Shown piece after piece: positions 18,396-26,817 of a DNA stretch of 64,000 bases (positions are counted from its first letter, which is position 1; each line of letters begins with the position of its first letter). A program made the translations under genes and the position numbers. Location of the stretch: the NCBI GenBank assembly GCA_963733395.1, contig CAVTCZ010000017.1, forward strand, positions 137,688 through 201,687, given 5' to 3'. Below the pieces are notes generated by a model. That model saw only the letters and a list, made by a program, of their open reading frames with translations. It ran no database searches and was not told the origin of the DNA. Source of the stretch: JADKAV01 sp963733395. Its GTDB lineage: Bacteria > Actinomycetota > Actinomycetes > S36-B12 > UBA10799.

Positions 18396-18471
18396 GGCGC
18401 GGATGGTGCTCCGGGGGTCAGCCGTCCGCGCGGCCGCTGCTCGGCATGAGCGGTCGGGCAGTTGGTTAGAC

Positions 18472-18525
18472 GTTGTGCCGTTGGTGAGCAAACACACGCG
18501 TGTCTTCGCTCACCAACGGGACAAC
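18472..18525. repeat. Hairpin, family C (copy 1)
   Basis: An 18-bp stem with one mismatch, 18472-18489 (GTTGTGCCGTTGGTGAGC) against 18508-18525, has an 18-nt loop that itself holds ACACGCGTGT. Related words occur at 55852-55929. Confidence 0.75.
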
Positions 18526-18580
18526 CACTGCCACGAAGTGCGCTTGATACCCACCGGCGGCGGTCTGCCGATCGCACCCC

Positions 18581-18638
18581 CACTCCCCGTTCGGTTCCGA
18601 AGCACCGGCTACGGTGCTTCGGATTTCGGCGGGGAGTG
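18581..18638. repeat. Nested hairpin with a perfect 11-bp core
   Basis: The outer CACTCCCC (18581-18588) pairs with GGGGAGTG (18631-18638). The inner CCGAAGCACCG (18597-18607) pairs with CGGTGCTTCGG (18612-18622). It lies downstream of the convergent 17643 and 19235 genes, so bidirectional termination is plausible. Confidence 0.75.
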
Positions 18639-18671
18639 AGGTGGCGCAGGGCGATCTCGGCGGCCGATCAC

Positions 18672-18798
18672 CGCGAGTGTTGCGCGGTTGCGGTCCGCGG
18701 ACCACGACTGTTGCACGGTTGTCGGTTCAGCACCCCCAAAACCAGCAACCGCGCAACAGTCGTGGGACGACACCAGCAACCGCGCAACACTCGTCGCG
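18672..18798. repeat. Nested double palindrome, family A (copy 2)
   Basis: It has the same plan as 3148-3270. The outer arms are CGAGTGTTGCGCGGTTG near 18674-18690 with CAACCGCGCAACACTCG near 18777-18793. The inner arms are CACGACTGTTGCACGGTTG near 18703-18721 with CAACCGCGCAACAGTCGTG near 18746-18764. The loop carries CACCCCCAAAACCAG, close to the CACCCCCGAAAACCAG of the half-copy at 50925. Confidence 0.82.
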
Positions 18799-18914
18799 GA
18801 CGGCGGGACCCGTCTCCGGGGCCACCTGGCGAATGGTCGCTGTTGGTGGCGCTGGTCTGTGCGGGGCGGCACCGTCCGGGCCGGGCGTGGGCTGCCGAGT
18901 GTTGGTGGCTGTTC

Positions 18915-18962
18915 GTGCAGTTGGTTGACGTTCGGGAACCGCTGAACGTCAACCAACTGCAC
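18915..18962. repeat. Perfect 19-bp hairpin
   Basis: The arms 18915-18933 (GTGCAGTTGGTTGACGTTC) and 18944-18962 are exact reverse complements around a 10-nt loop. It is the fourth inverted repeat in the desert and shares no obvious words with families A-C. Confidence 0.8.
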
Positions 18963-19234
18963 CAACGCCATCGAACTGCACGAGCCTCAACGAACCCGTC
19001 CGGTCCGACCCCCGGGCACCCACCGAGGTGTGGCACCCGAGCCGGCCGCGGTCGCAGCAGCGGCGGACCGGCCACCGGCAGGACCTCTGTCCCACACACC
19101 CCGCACCGACACCCCACCGCACACCGCCACGATCAAACTCCCCGCCCACATCCGAAGCACCGGTTTTACGCCGTTGTTGTTGCCCTCGACGCGCCGCGCG
19201 GAAGGGCAACTACGGCGCAGGCGCCCGCGCGAGG

Positions 19235-19684
19235 CTAGAAGGTGAACGGCTTGGGCGGCAGGTTCAGCTGCGCCCGCGGGCAGGTGACCAGGGTCATGGC
19301 CCCGAGTGACAGCGCCGCGTCGCACAACGAGAGCACGGTCCAGCCGAGCCGGGATGCGTGGGCGGTGATCGTGGCGCAATAGATGGTGATCTCGTAGCGG
19401 GTGGGGGTGCCGTACGCGATCTGGATCGTCCCGATCAGTCGTGCCCCGCCCGGGTCGTCGGCGCTTCGCCACGGCATGTCGTAGCGCGCCCAGCGGGCCG
19501 GGTCGGCCGACCACAGACCGCCGTTGGTCGTGTCCCGCAGAGCCAACTCGACGAGGATCGAGCGGGCCGCGTCTTCGGGCACGATTGCCGCCGGACGGAT
19601 GATCTCGGTGATGTCGGCGTCGACCTCGCCGGCGGTGAACGCCGCTGGGAGCGGTTTGCGCAGGTCGCTGGTGAGCACCGCCAT
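19235..19684 (-). CDS. Hypothetical protein of unknown function
   Basis: The start is set by an excellent ribosome site: GAGGAGGTG lies immediately before ATG 19684, so the longer frame to 19762 is not used. The 149-residue product has a hydrophilic N-terminal half (LRKPLPAAFTAGEVDADITE, then ARSILVELALRDTTNGGLW). The second half is moderately hydrophobic (GTIQIAYGTPTRYEITIYCA, LGWTVLSLCDAALSL) and has a proline-rich end. Two Cys are present but spaced irregularly. It has no signal peptide and no recognised domain. It is divergent from the DUF3145 gene. Confidence 0.6.
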   Translation of the reverse strand: MAVLTSDLRKPLPAAFTAGEVDADITEIIRPAAIVPEDAARSILVELALRDTTNGGLWSADPARWARYDMPWRSADDPGGARLIGTIQIAYGTPTRYEITIYCATITAHASRLGWTVLSLCDAALSLGAMTLVTCPRAQLNLPPKPFTF

Positions 19685-19895
19685 CACCTCCTCGTGACTC
19701 CCGTTGTATCGGAACCGGCCAGCACCGACTGAGTCCAGTAGTCCGATCCGGTGAGCGCTCAATGGGTGAATGGGTGACTGGGCCCTGGCGGCGTGTCGCG
19801 GTTTGGTGAATTCGACCTGCGAGGTTATCCTGAACGCGGTCCCTCATGGGGGTCTCGACGCTGGGGAAGGCGAAGCGAGACACATGGAGGGCCTG

Positions 19896-20384
19896 ATGCG
19901 TAGTACCGAGGCTGCGGCCCGGGGAGTGGTGTTCATCCACTCATGCCCGCGTGCCTTGATCTCCCATGTCGAATGGGCGGTGCAACGCGCCGTCGAGCGC
20001 ACCCATCCCTACGAGTGGTCCGCGCAACCGATCCAGACCGGGATGTCACGCTGCGAGATGCACTGGTTCGGACCTGTGGGTGCCGCAGCTGCGATCGCAA
20101 GTGCGCTGCGGGGATTCCCGAACCTGCGCTTCGAGGTGACCGAGGACAGCCCGGAGGGTGTGGGCGAGCGGTTCTGCTTCACCCCCACGCTGGGGATCTT
20201 CCGCGCGGCCACCGGACCCACCGGGGATCTGCTGATCGGGGAGGAGCGGTTGCGGGCGCTGCTGGCCGACGGCGATCTGCGAGCCGGACTCCAGGCGCTG
20301 CTCGGTCAACCCTGGGACGACGAACTGGAGCCGTTCCGCACTGCGTCCAGCTCGGATGTGCGATGGCTGACCCGGGTCGGCTGA
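19896..20384 (+). CDS. DUF3145 family protein
   Basis: 162 residues from ATG 19896, preceded by GGAGGGCC; the longer frame from 19770 lacks a ribosome site. The sequence fits DUF3145, an actinobacteria-restricted cytoplasmic family: RGVVFIHSCPRALISHVEWAV, then MHWFGPVGAAAAIASALRGF, LRFEVTEDSPEGVGERF, TPTLGIFRAATGPTGD and the hallmark LLGQPWDDELEPFR near the end. Role unknown; the near-universal conservation in Actinomycetia suggests housekeeping. It supports assignment of the contig to that class. Confidence 0.88.
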   Translation: MRSTEAAARGVVFIHSCPRALISHVEWAVQRAVERTHPYEWSAQPIQTGMSRCEMHWFGPVGAAAAIASALRGFPNLRFEVTEDSPEGVGERFCFTPTLGIFRAATGPTGDLLIGEERLRALLADGDLRAGLQALLGQPWDDELEPFRTASSSDVRWLTRVG

Positions 20385-20658
20385 GACCGCATCTGGTGCG
20401 CTGTTGGTCGCGATGTCCACGAACGGGGCCTCTGTTGGCCTCAGGGCGGGCGAAGTGGTGTCACCCGATTGGCCTAATCGGCCGGATCCACTGCCCTTGA
20501 CGGGCTGCACGAATGGGTGACATCGGTCGAGTTTCTTCGAATCTGTTGAGCCGATAGGGTGACTTTTCGTCGAACGAGCAGGTCGTTCACCCATTTGGCG
20601 GCGTAGACGAGGTATGTGGGGGGCGATCCTTACAAGGAATGCCTGAGGAGGTGGCCCA

Positions 20659-22644
20659 ATGCTGGAGTCCCGCTCCCGCCACATGATCCCGCGGGGTCTC
20701 GTTGCGCTGTCCATCGCATGTGTCGCTGCGATCCCGCTCAGCCTCGGCGCCCCTGCCGGTTCCGCGTCTGTCCCGAGCCACCGTGTGCTGCTCGGCACCA
20801 CCGGGGACGTGCACGAGGTCGCAGCTGCCGTCACGGCCGTCGGCGGCTCCGTCGTGCAGACCTACGAGGTTGCCCAGGCGCTGCTGGCCGACCTCCCGCA
20901 GAACGCGATGACCCCCGAAGGCTCCTTCGTCGTGCCCAACCTCGCCATGCACTTCAACGCGGTGCCGGCGTCGGCAGCCGGTGCTGACGACGTGAACACC
21001 TTCCGCGAGACCATCGGCGCCACTGATCCCGATGGCGGATCCGGGGTCGATGGCGGATCCGGGGTCACGGTCGCGGTGGTGGACACCGGCGTGGACAGCA
21101 GTGCCGATATCGATGTGGCCGACCGGGTGAACGTTTCCGGCGGAGACACCGGCGACGGCCTCGGGCACGGCACCTTCATGGCCGGTCTGGTCGCCGGTGA
21201 CGACGCCGACTTCGGGGGCGTTGCTCCCGGCGCGCAGGTGTTCGACGTGCAGGTGGCCACGCCGGACGGCAGCACCGACCTCGCCACTGTGCTCGCAGGA
21301 TTGCAGGCGGTGGCGGACAAGCGGGCAGCCGATTCGTCGCTGCAGGTGGCGATGCTCGCGCTGAGCACCGACAGCCCGCTGCCGCCGTGGATGGATCCGT
21401 TGACCAGGGGCCTGGACCGGCTCTGGGCCCGCGGTGTGACCGTCGTGGTCGCGGCCGGCAACGACGGTGCCGGAGAGGTGCCCTCGCCCGCCACCGACCC
21501 CACGCTGCTGGTGGTCGGCTCGCAGGATGAACTGGACACCGCGGTCCGCAGCGACGACGTGGTGCCGGACTTCTCGTCGTACGGCAAGGCCTTCGGCGAA
21601 CGCCGGCCCGATGTCGTGGCGCCCGGCGTCTCCCTGATCTCCACCTCCGCCCCCAAGAGCCAGGCGTACCTGCAGAACGAGGGCTCCCATGTCGGAGACG
21701 GATTCCTCAAGGGCACCGGAACCTCGATGTCCACCGCAGTTGCTGCCGGCGCGGTCGCTGCGCTGCTGGCGCAGCGTCCCGGACTCAGCCCGGACCAGGC
21801 CAAGCGCTTGGTGATGGATACGGCATACCGCACCCCCGGCCTCAAGGCCAAGAACGGCGCGGGCAAGGGCGGGCTGGATCTCGCCGCGGCGCTGACTGCG
21901 CCGGTGCCGGCGGCCGACCCCCGCGATGACGAGAACGCATCGCCGGAGTACGGGCCGGTCGAAGCGGATGCGCAGGCCTGGGCGCAGTTCGCGCAGGCCT
22001 GGGAGGACGGCAACCTGCGGGCGGCCGCCAAGGCATGGGTGCAGCTGTCCGAACAGAGCCGCCGCTGGGCCGCGAATGCCTGGTCGCTCGCGGCGCTGTC
22101 GCAAGCACTGCAGAGCGATGAGGCCACGTTCGAGAGCCGCCGCTGGGCGGGCCACCACTGGGCGACCGACAAGTGGAGCAGCCGCCGCTGGGCCACCGAT
22201 GAATGGGTGAGCCGCCGCTGGGCCGACGAGGCGTGGCTGGCCGAGATGTGGGACAGCCGCCGCTGGGCCGACGAGGACTGGAACAGCCGCCGCTGGGCCG
22301 CCAATGACTGGCTGGCTTTCGCCTGGATCCTGCGCACCGCCGAGACGGATCCCGCAGTGCTCGACATGTGGCGCAACGGCCAGTGGGAGAGCCGCCGCTG
22401 GGCAAGCCGCCGCTGGGCCGACGAGGACTGGAGCAGCCGCCGCTGGGCCGACGCCGCGTGGGTGAGCCGCCGCTGGGCCGACGAGGCGTGGGAGAGCCGC
22501 CGCTGGGCCGACTTCAGCTGGGAGAGCCGGCGCTGGGCCAATGGTGACTGGACCAGCCGGCGCTGGGCGGACTACTCCTTCGAAAGCCGGCGCTGGGCCA
22601 TCGACACGTGGGACAGCAGGCGTTGGGCGGCACTGCGTTGGTAA
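20659..22644 (+). CDS. Secreted subtilisin-like (S8) serine protease with fifteen SRRWA repeats
   Basis: A 661-residue exported protein. The signal peptide is at about 1-37 and a short propeptide-like region reaches about 115. The S8 catalytic set is complete: Asp142 in VVDTGVD, His170 in GHGT, oxyanion Asn268 in AGND and Ser356 in GTSMS. From about residue 465 to the end there is a Trp/Arg-rich tail with fifteen copies of SRRWA. The last copies are regular decamers (SRRWADEAWE, SRRWADFSWE, SRRWANGDWT), mostly encoded by the same codons AGC CGC CGC TGG GC. Near 21031-21066 a tandem repeat gives two GGSGV words. The tail may bind wall, membrane or partner; that is conjecture. The kinase gene starts 27 nt downstream. 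Family identity is secure. Confidence 0.92.
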   Translation: MLESRSRHMIPRGLVALSIACVAAIPLSLGAPAGSASVPSHRVLLGTTGDVHEVAAAVTAVGGSVVQTYEVAQALLADLPQNAMTPEGSFVVPNLAMHFNAVPASAAGADDVNTFRETIGATDPDGGSGVDGGSGVTVAVVDTGVDSSADIDVADRVNVSGGDTGDGLGHGTFMAGLVAGDDADFGGVAPGAQVFDVQVATPDGSTDLATVLAGLQAVADKRAADSSLQVAMLALSTDSPLPPWMDPLTRGLDRLWARGVTVVVAAGNDGAGEVPSPATDPTLLVVGSQDELDTAVRSDDVVPDFSSYGKAFGERRPDVVAPGVSLISTSAPKSQAYLQNEGSHVGDGFLKGTGTSMSTAVAAGAVAALLAQRPGLSPDQAKRLVMDTAYRTPGLKAKNGAGKGGLDLAAALTAPVPAADPRDDENASPEYGPVEADAQAWAQFAQAWEDGNLRAAAKAWVQLSEQSRRWAANAWSLAALSQALQSDEATFESRRWAGHHWATDKWSSRRWATDEWVSRRWADEAWLAEMWDSRRWADEDWNSRRWAANDWLAFAWILRTAETDPAVLDMWRNGQWESRRWASRRWADEDWSSRRWADAAWVSRRWADEAWESRRWADFSWESRRWANGDWTSRRWADYSFESRRWAIDTWDSRRWAALRW

Positions 22645-22671
22645 CGTCCTAGCTGCCCCGAGGAGGCGTGG

Positions 22672-24846
22672 ATGACGCAGGTCCGAGAGGGCCTGCGTCC
22701 CGTCAGGCCCGAATGGTTCTCAGTGAACGTGGTCGTTTCGACCGTGGTCGCTGCCGGGATCCTCTGCATCGGCGTCGCTGCCGCGCTTCCCAGCCTGGTC
22801 ACCCTGCCGGAGGATCTGGTCGATCCGGCCCCGTGGTGGCTGCTGACGCTGTTCTTCGTGCTGGCGGCGTTGTCAGAGGTCATTTACGTCCCGGTGCGCC
22901 ACGCCGACTCGTGGGAGGAGTTGGCTTTCGTCGAGGTCGTCATGATCTGGGGCGTCCTGGTCCTGTCCCCGATCGCCCTGCTGGCCACGTGTCTGCTCGG
23001 TTTCGCCCTGATCGCAGCCCTGATGCGCCGGCCGTTGGTCAAGTCCCTGTTCAATCTCGGCTCCTACGCCATCGCCGGCACCGGTCTGATGGTCGTCTAC
23101 TACGCCTTGGACGATGGCGCCGGGACGTTCAGCGTGAGGTCCATCTCCGCACTTCTGATCGCGGCACTGGTGTTCGCGGGGCTCAACCTGCTGTTGCTGT
23201 CCGGGATCCTGTTCGCTGCCGGCGACGTGCCTCCGCGGGAGTTCCTGGGCGAGCAGTGGGGTCTCAGCATCGGTATGGCGGTGGGCTCGGTGGGCGTGTC
23301 CACGATGGCACTGTCCATCGTCCAGAACACCCCTGTCCTGGCCCCGTTCGCCGCCTTGCCCGCAGTGGCCCTCTGGTACGCCTACCGGGCCAGCTCATCG
23401 CACGCAGAGGCCCGCGAGCGCAGCCGCTGGCTGGTCGAACTCGGACAGGCCGTGGCGACGCCGGGCGGGCCGGACGAGGTGATCCCGCGGGCGGCCGAGG
23501 CGCTGCGCCGGGTCTATGGGGCCGACGAGTACGCCGTGGTGCTCAAGTCGGGCGAACGGTTCGGCTCGGCAACCGGCTGGGTGGCGCCCGAGTTGATGCC
23601 GCGCGAGGCCGTGACCCTGCTGGCCGATGCCCTCCCGGCCGGATGGAGTGCGGGCGTGGCCGTGCGTTTGGACGACCAGTCCGGCGGAGGGGTACTGGCC
23701 CTGGGCAGTCACCGGGAGCCGGTCTGGGCGGTGCGCAACCTGCCGTGGGCGCACTCCTGGTCGTTACCGGAGACCGACAAGCCCGCGCTGGTGGCACTGA
23801 CCGCCGCCGTCGGCAGTTCGGTCCGGGCAGGCCAGACGTTGAGCGCATTGACCGCTGAGACGGCGAAGTTGCAGGCGGTCGTCGACCACGCCACAGACGG
23901 CATCTGCGTGGTGGCCAACGATGGCAGCATCCTCCTGTGGAGCCCGGCGGCCCAGCGGATCACGGGTATCCGGCAGCCGGTGGGCACGCAAGCCACGGGC
24001 ATCGCGGCCCGGATCGTGGCGGTGCCACCCGACCGGCTCGGTCGCGAGCTGGAGTTCGAGCGCGCCGACGGGCAGACGTTGTCCCTGCACGTCACCCGGG
24101 TGGACGTCCTGGGGTCGGCCGCCACGAGCGTCATCACCATCCGGGACATGACCAGGGAGCGGCGTGCCGAGCGGATGAAGGCCGACTTCATCGCGACGGT
24201 GTCGCACGAGTTGCGCACTCCGATCACGCCGATTCGCGGGTATGCCGACCTGCTGCGCCGGCGGTGGGACCGGATGAGCGAGGAGAAGCGGGCCAGCGTG
24301 CTCGACACCATCGAGGAGCGGGCCAACCACCTCACCCGCTTGGTCGACGACCTGCTGATCGCCGCCCGGGCCAGTTCGGATACGAACCTCACCGTCGACA
24401 TGCAGCCGGTGGACCTCGCGAACGTCGTCCGGGAGGCGGCCACGAGCTTCCCCGAGGTGGACGGCCGCTTGACGATCGACGATACCCCGCCGTTGTGGGT
24501 CCACGCGGACCGCACCCGGGTGGTGCAGATCATCGGGAACCTGGTGGGCAACGCCCTGAAGTACACGCCGGCGGGCACACCCATCGAGATCGAGTTCGGG
24601 ACCGGCGACCCGGTCGAGGTCCGGGTGATCGACCACGGGCCCGGGATCGCCGCCGACGAGCAGGAGCGGGTCTTCGAACGCTTCTACCGGATCGAGGACC
24701 CGCTGACCATGCGCACCGGCGGCAGTGGGCTCGGGCTGCACATCAGCAGGGAGCTCGCGCGCGCCATGGGGGGCGACGTTAGGCTGAAATCGAGTCCTGG
24801 AGCAGGATCGACTTTCATACTGCAGCTCACACCGGAAGGGGACTGA
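22672..24846 (+). CDS. Membrane sensor histidine kinase (multi-TM, GAF-like, PAS, HisKA, HATPase)
   Basis: 724 residues starting at ATG 22672 with GAGGAGGCG upstream. The first 245 residues contain about eight hydrophobic segments with short loops, resembling membrane-embedded MASE-type sensors and lacking an extracellular domain. A GAF-like region (about 255-390) and a PAS region (ICVVANDGSILLWSPAAQRI, about 400-500) follow. Then comes HisKA with phospho-accepting His512 in SHELRTP, and HATPase_c with NLVGNALKY, DHGPGI and GGSGLGL boxes. It is the partner of the response regulator whose ATG overlaps its stop by 1 nt. Its position just after the SRRWA protease suggests that it senses membrane or envelope state; the signal is unknown. 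Confidence 0.9.
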   Translation: MTQVREGLRPVRPEWFSVNVVVSTVVAAGILCIGVAAALPSLVTLPEDLVDPAPWWLLTLFFVLAALSEVIYVPVRHADSWEELAFVEVVMIWGVLVLSPIALLATCLLGFALIAALMRRPLVKSLFNLGSYAIAGTGLMVVYYALDDGAGTFSVRSISALLIAALVFAGLNLLLLSGILFAAGDVPPREFLGEQWGLSIGMAVGSVGVSTMALSIVQNTPVLAPFAALPAVALWYAYRASSSHAEARERSRWLVELGQAVATPGGPDEVIPRAAEALRRVYGADEYAVVLKSGERFGSATGWVAPELMPREAVTLLADALPAGWSAGVAVRLDDQSGGGVLALGSHREPVWAVRNLPWAHSWSLPETDKPALVALTAAVGSSVRAGQTLSALTAETAKLQAVVDHATDGICVVANDGSILLWSPAAQRITGIRQPVGTQATGIAARIVAVPPDRLGRELEFERADGQTLSLHVTRVDVLGSAATSVITIRDMTRERRAERMKADFIATVSHELRTPITPIRGYADLLRRRWDRMSEEKRASVLDTIEERANHLTRLVDDLLIAARASSDTNLTVDMQPVDLANVVREAATSFPEVDGRLTIDDTPPLWVHADRTRVVQIIGNLVGNALKYTPAGTPIEIEFGTGDPVEVRVIDHGPGIAADEQERVFERFYRIEDPLTMRTGGSGLGLHISRELARAMGGDVRLKSSPGAGSTFILQLTPEGD

Positions 24847-25238
24847 TGGCCACGATCCTGATCGTCGACGACGAGCCGAGTGTTCGCGATCTCATCCGCG
24901 ACACGCTGGAACTCGAGGACCACAGTGTGGTCGAAGCCGTCGACGGGCCCAGCGCGCTGGAGGCGTTGAGCGAGGCCGAACTCCCCGATTGTGTGGTGCT
25001 CGACATCATGATGCCGGGCATCAGTGGCCTGGACGTCCTGACCGAGCTGCGGGCGCGCCCTGCGACCAAGGAACTGCCCGTCATCCTGCTGACCGCGATG
25101 ACCGACGACGCCACGACGTGGGCGGGCTGGAGCGCCGGAGCCAACGTGTTCCTGCCCAAGCCCTTCGACCCCGGAGCCCTGCTGGATTGGATAGACCGCG
25201 TGCTGGAAGGCGGCGGTGAAATGGAGCCCACGCTGTGA
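24846..25238 (+). CDS. Single-domain response regulator
   Basis: 130 residues comprising only a REC domain: acidic pocket Asp8/Asp9, phospho-acceptor Asp53 in VVLDIMMPG, switch Thr in LLTAMT and Lys in FLPKPFDP. With no DNA-binding output it must act through another protein or as a phosphate relay, CheY/Spo0F style. The ATG overlaps the kinase TGA and its own stop overlaps the next GTG, so the unit is tightly coupled. The target cannot be read from the sequence. Confidence 0.92.
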   Translation: MATILIVDDEPSVRDLIRDTLELEDHSVVEAVDGPSALEALSEAELPDCVVLDIMMPGISGLDVLTELRARPATKELPVILLTAMTDDATTWAGWSAGANVFLPKPFDPGALLDWIDRVLEGGGEMEPTL

Positions 25239-26461
25239 AAACCATCCGTCCGGAGAACCTCGCAAGCCGGTTGGAGTCGTTGGCGCCGCACCCGCGGATC
25301 GTCGCACCGGGGAACTTCGCCACCCCGCAGGCGCTGCTGAAGGTCGTGGACGAGGCGATCCCCACCTACACGCTGCACATGCTCAACGCCCAGGGGACCG
25401 TCCCGACCCGGCCCGGCGTGACCCACGAGACGACGTTCGTGGGACCGGCGATGCGCCGCAGTCCAACGCTGATGTACTACCCGTGCCGGTTGAGCCTCAC
25501 CCCGGTCATCCTGCGCCAGTCCCTGCCGGTCGATGTGCTGCTGCTGCACACGTCGACCCCGCGCGACGGCGTGGTGTCGATGGGGCTGGAGGTCAACATC
25601 CTGCCGGCCGTGCTCGAGGCGGTGCGGGACCGCGGCGGCTTGATCATCGCGCAGGTGAACCCGCGGATGCCGCACACCTACGGCGACGCCCTGGTCCATG
25701 TGGACGACATCGACTACTGCATCGAGGTCGACGAACCGCTGATGTCTCTGGAGCCGGGCGAACCGGACGAGGTCGCCCAGGCCATCGCCGGCCGCATCTA
25801 CAGCCGGATCCCGGACGGCGCGACGCTGCAACTGGGAATCGGGGGAGTGCCGGACGCGGTGCTGGGCTCGTTGACCGGCCGCCGCGGGCTGAAGATCTGG
25901 TCGGAGATGTTCTCCGACGGAGTCCTGGCACTGCACGAATTGCGCTGCTTCGACACCGACGTGCCGCTGACCGCTTCGTTCGTGTTCGGCAGCCAGCGGT
26001 TGTACGACTGGCTGGACTGCAACAAATTGGTCCGGATGCGCCGCACCGAGGTGACCAACAACCCGGGGCGGATCAGTCGCACGCCGTCGATGATCAGCGT
26101 GAACTCGGCGCTGCAGGTGGATCTCTACGGGCAGGCGAACGCCTCCCGGATCAAGGGCCGCATCTACTCGGGCTTCGGCGGCTCGACCGACTTCATCGTG
26201 GGTGCGCTGCACTCACCCGGCGGCCACGCGTTCATCGCCCTCCCGTCATGGCACCCGCGGGCACAGGTGTCCACGATCGTGCCTTTGATCGAGGGGCCGG
26301 TGACGTCCTTCCAGCACTCGTCGGTGGTCACCGAGTACGGCCTCGCGCAGATCTTCGGCAACGAGGAGCGGGAGCAAGTGCGGCAGTTGATCGAACACGC
26401 CGCCCACCCGGACGCCCGGGAAGCCCTGTGGGATGCGGCCAAGGCGCAGGGCCGGGCGTAG
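25235..26461 (+). CDS. Acetyl-CoA hydrolase/transferase (4-hydroxybutyrate CoA-transferase-like)
   Basis: 408 residues from GTG 25235 overlapping the regulator stop. Family I CoA-transferase signature: an N-terminal domain with THETTFVGPAMRR and QVNPRMPHTYGD, then LQLGIGGVPDAVLG and the catalytic Glu in KIWSEMFSDG near residue 227. The GRIYSGFGGSTDFIVGA and SVVTEYGLAQIFG motifs follow. Such enzymes hydrolyse acetyl-CoA or move CoA between acetate and other acids. Lying at the end of the protease/kinase/regulator run is unusual; it may be metabolic output or accidental operon membership. A short hairpin follows its stop. Confidence 0.85.
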   Translation: MKTIRPENLASRLESLAPHPRIVAPGNFATPQALLKVVDEAIPTYTLHMLNAQGTVPTRPGVTHETTFVGPAMRRSPTLMYYPCRLSLTPVILRQSLPVDVLLLHTSTPRDGVVSMGLEVNILPAVLEAVRDRGGLIIAQVNPRMPHTYGDALVHVDDIDYCIEVDEPLMSLEPGEPDEVAQAIAGRIYSRIPDGATLQLGIGGVPDAVLGSLTGRRGLKIWSEMFSDGVLALHELRCFDTDVPLTASFVFGSQRLYDWLDCNKLVRMRRTEVTNNPGRISRTPSMISVNSALQVDLYGQANASRIKGRIYSGFGGSTDFIVGALHSPGGHAFIALPSWHPRAQVSTIVPLIEGPVTSFQHSSVVTEYGLAQIFGNEEREQVRQLIEHAAHPDAREALWDAAKAQGRA

Positions 26462-26473
26462 TTGCAGGGCCAT

Positions 26474-26501
26474 CCTGCCGGGGAGTCGGCGTTCCGGCAG
26501 G
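26474..26501 (+). terminator. Candidate terminator
   Basis: An 8-bp GC stem (CCTGCCGG, 26474-26481, with 26494-26501) and a 12-nt loop begin 12 nt after the CoA-transferase stop. There is no U-tract. Confidence 0.45.
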
Positions 26502-26817
26502 GGGCAGCAGCAGCACCCTGATGGCACAGGCAGCCGCCGACCCTCCCCGCCGGGATAGGTTCCGGATCGGCCCAGGGGCAAGCGGCCGTGTGCCCGGTCG
26601 AGTCCGAGACGGTCCCTGGTGGACGCCGTTCGTTAGCGGGACACGCTGTGTCACGACGTCTCACGTCTACGCCGGAACAACCACCGCCGAGTGCCGAGTC
26701 CAGACGGCCTGGGCACGGCCACGCACGGGCAGGCGAAGCCCGCCGCACGGTCGACGAGCCAGCCGGTACTGCTCCCCAACTGGGCGAGGCCCGGGCCCAG
26801 GCTGCGGACGGCCTGCG
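26502..26817. other. Gene-free interval between convergent genes
   Basis: I see no supported gene. Long frames here are reading-through of the neighbours or lack ribosome sites. Confidence 0.6.

Larger units (their letters stand above)
18396..19234. other. 840-bp gene desert made of hairpins
   Basis: No frame in this stretch has a credible start or domain. Frames on both strands repeat words such as CCTVVG and RLLVLGG because they read through palindromes. Four separate inverted-repeat structures are listed individually. A half-copy of the 18581-18638 hairpin (ATCCGAAGCACCGG) is at about 19150-19163. Confidence 0.75.

Noticed and set aside
18668..19117. Long minus-strand frames in the hairpin island
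   Set aside because: They are produced by reading palindromes in GC-rich DNA, repeat the same words on both strands and have no ribosome sites.
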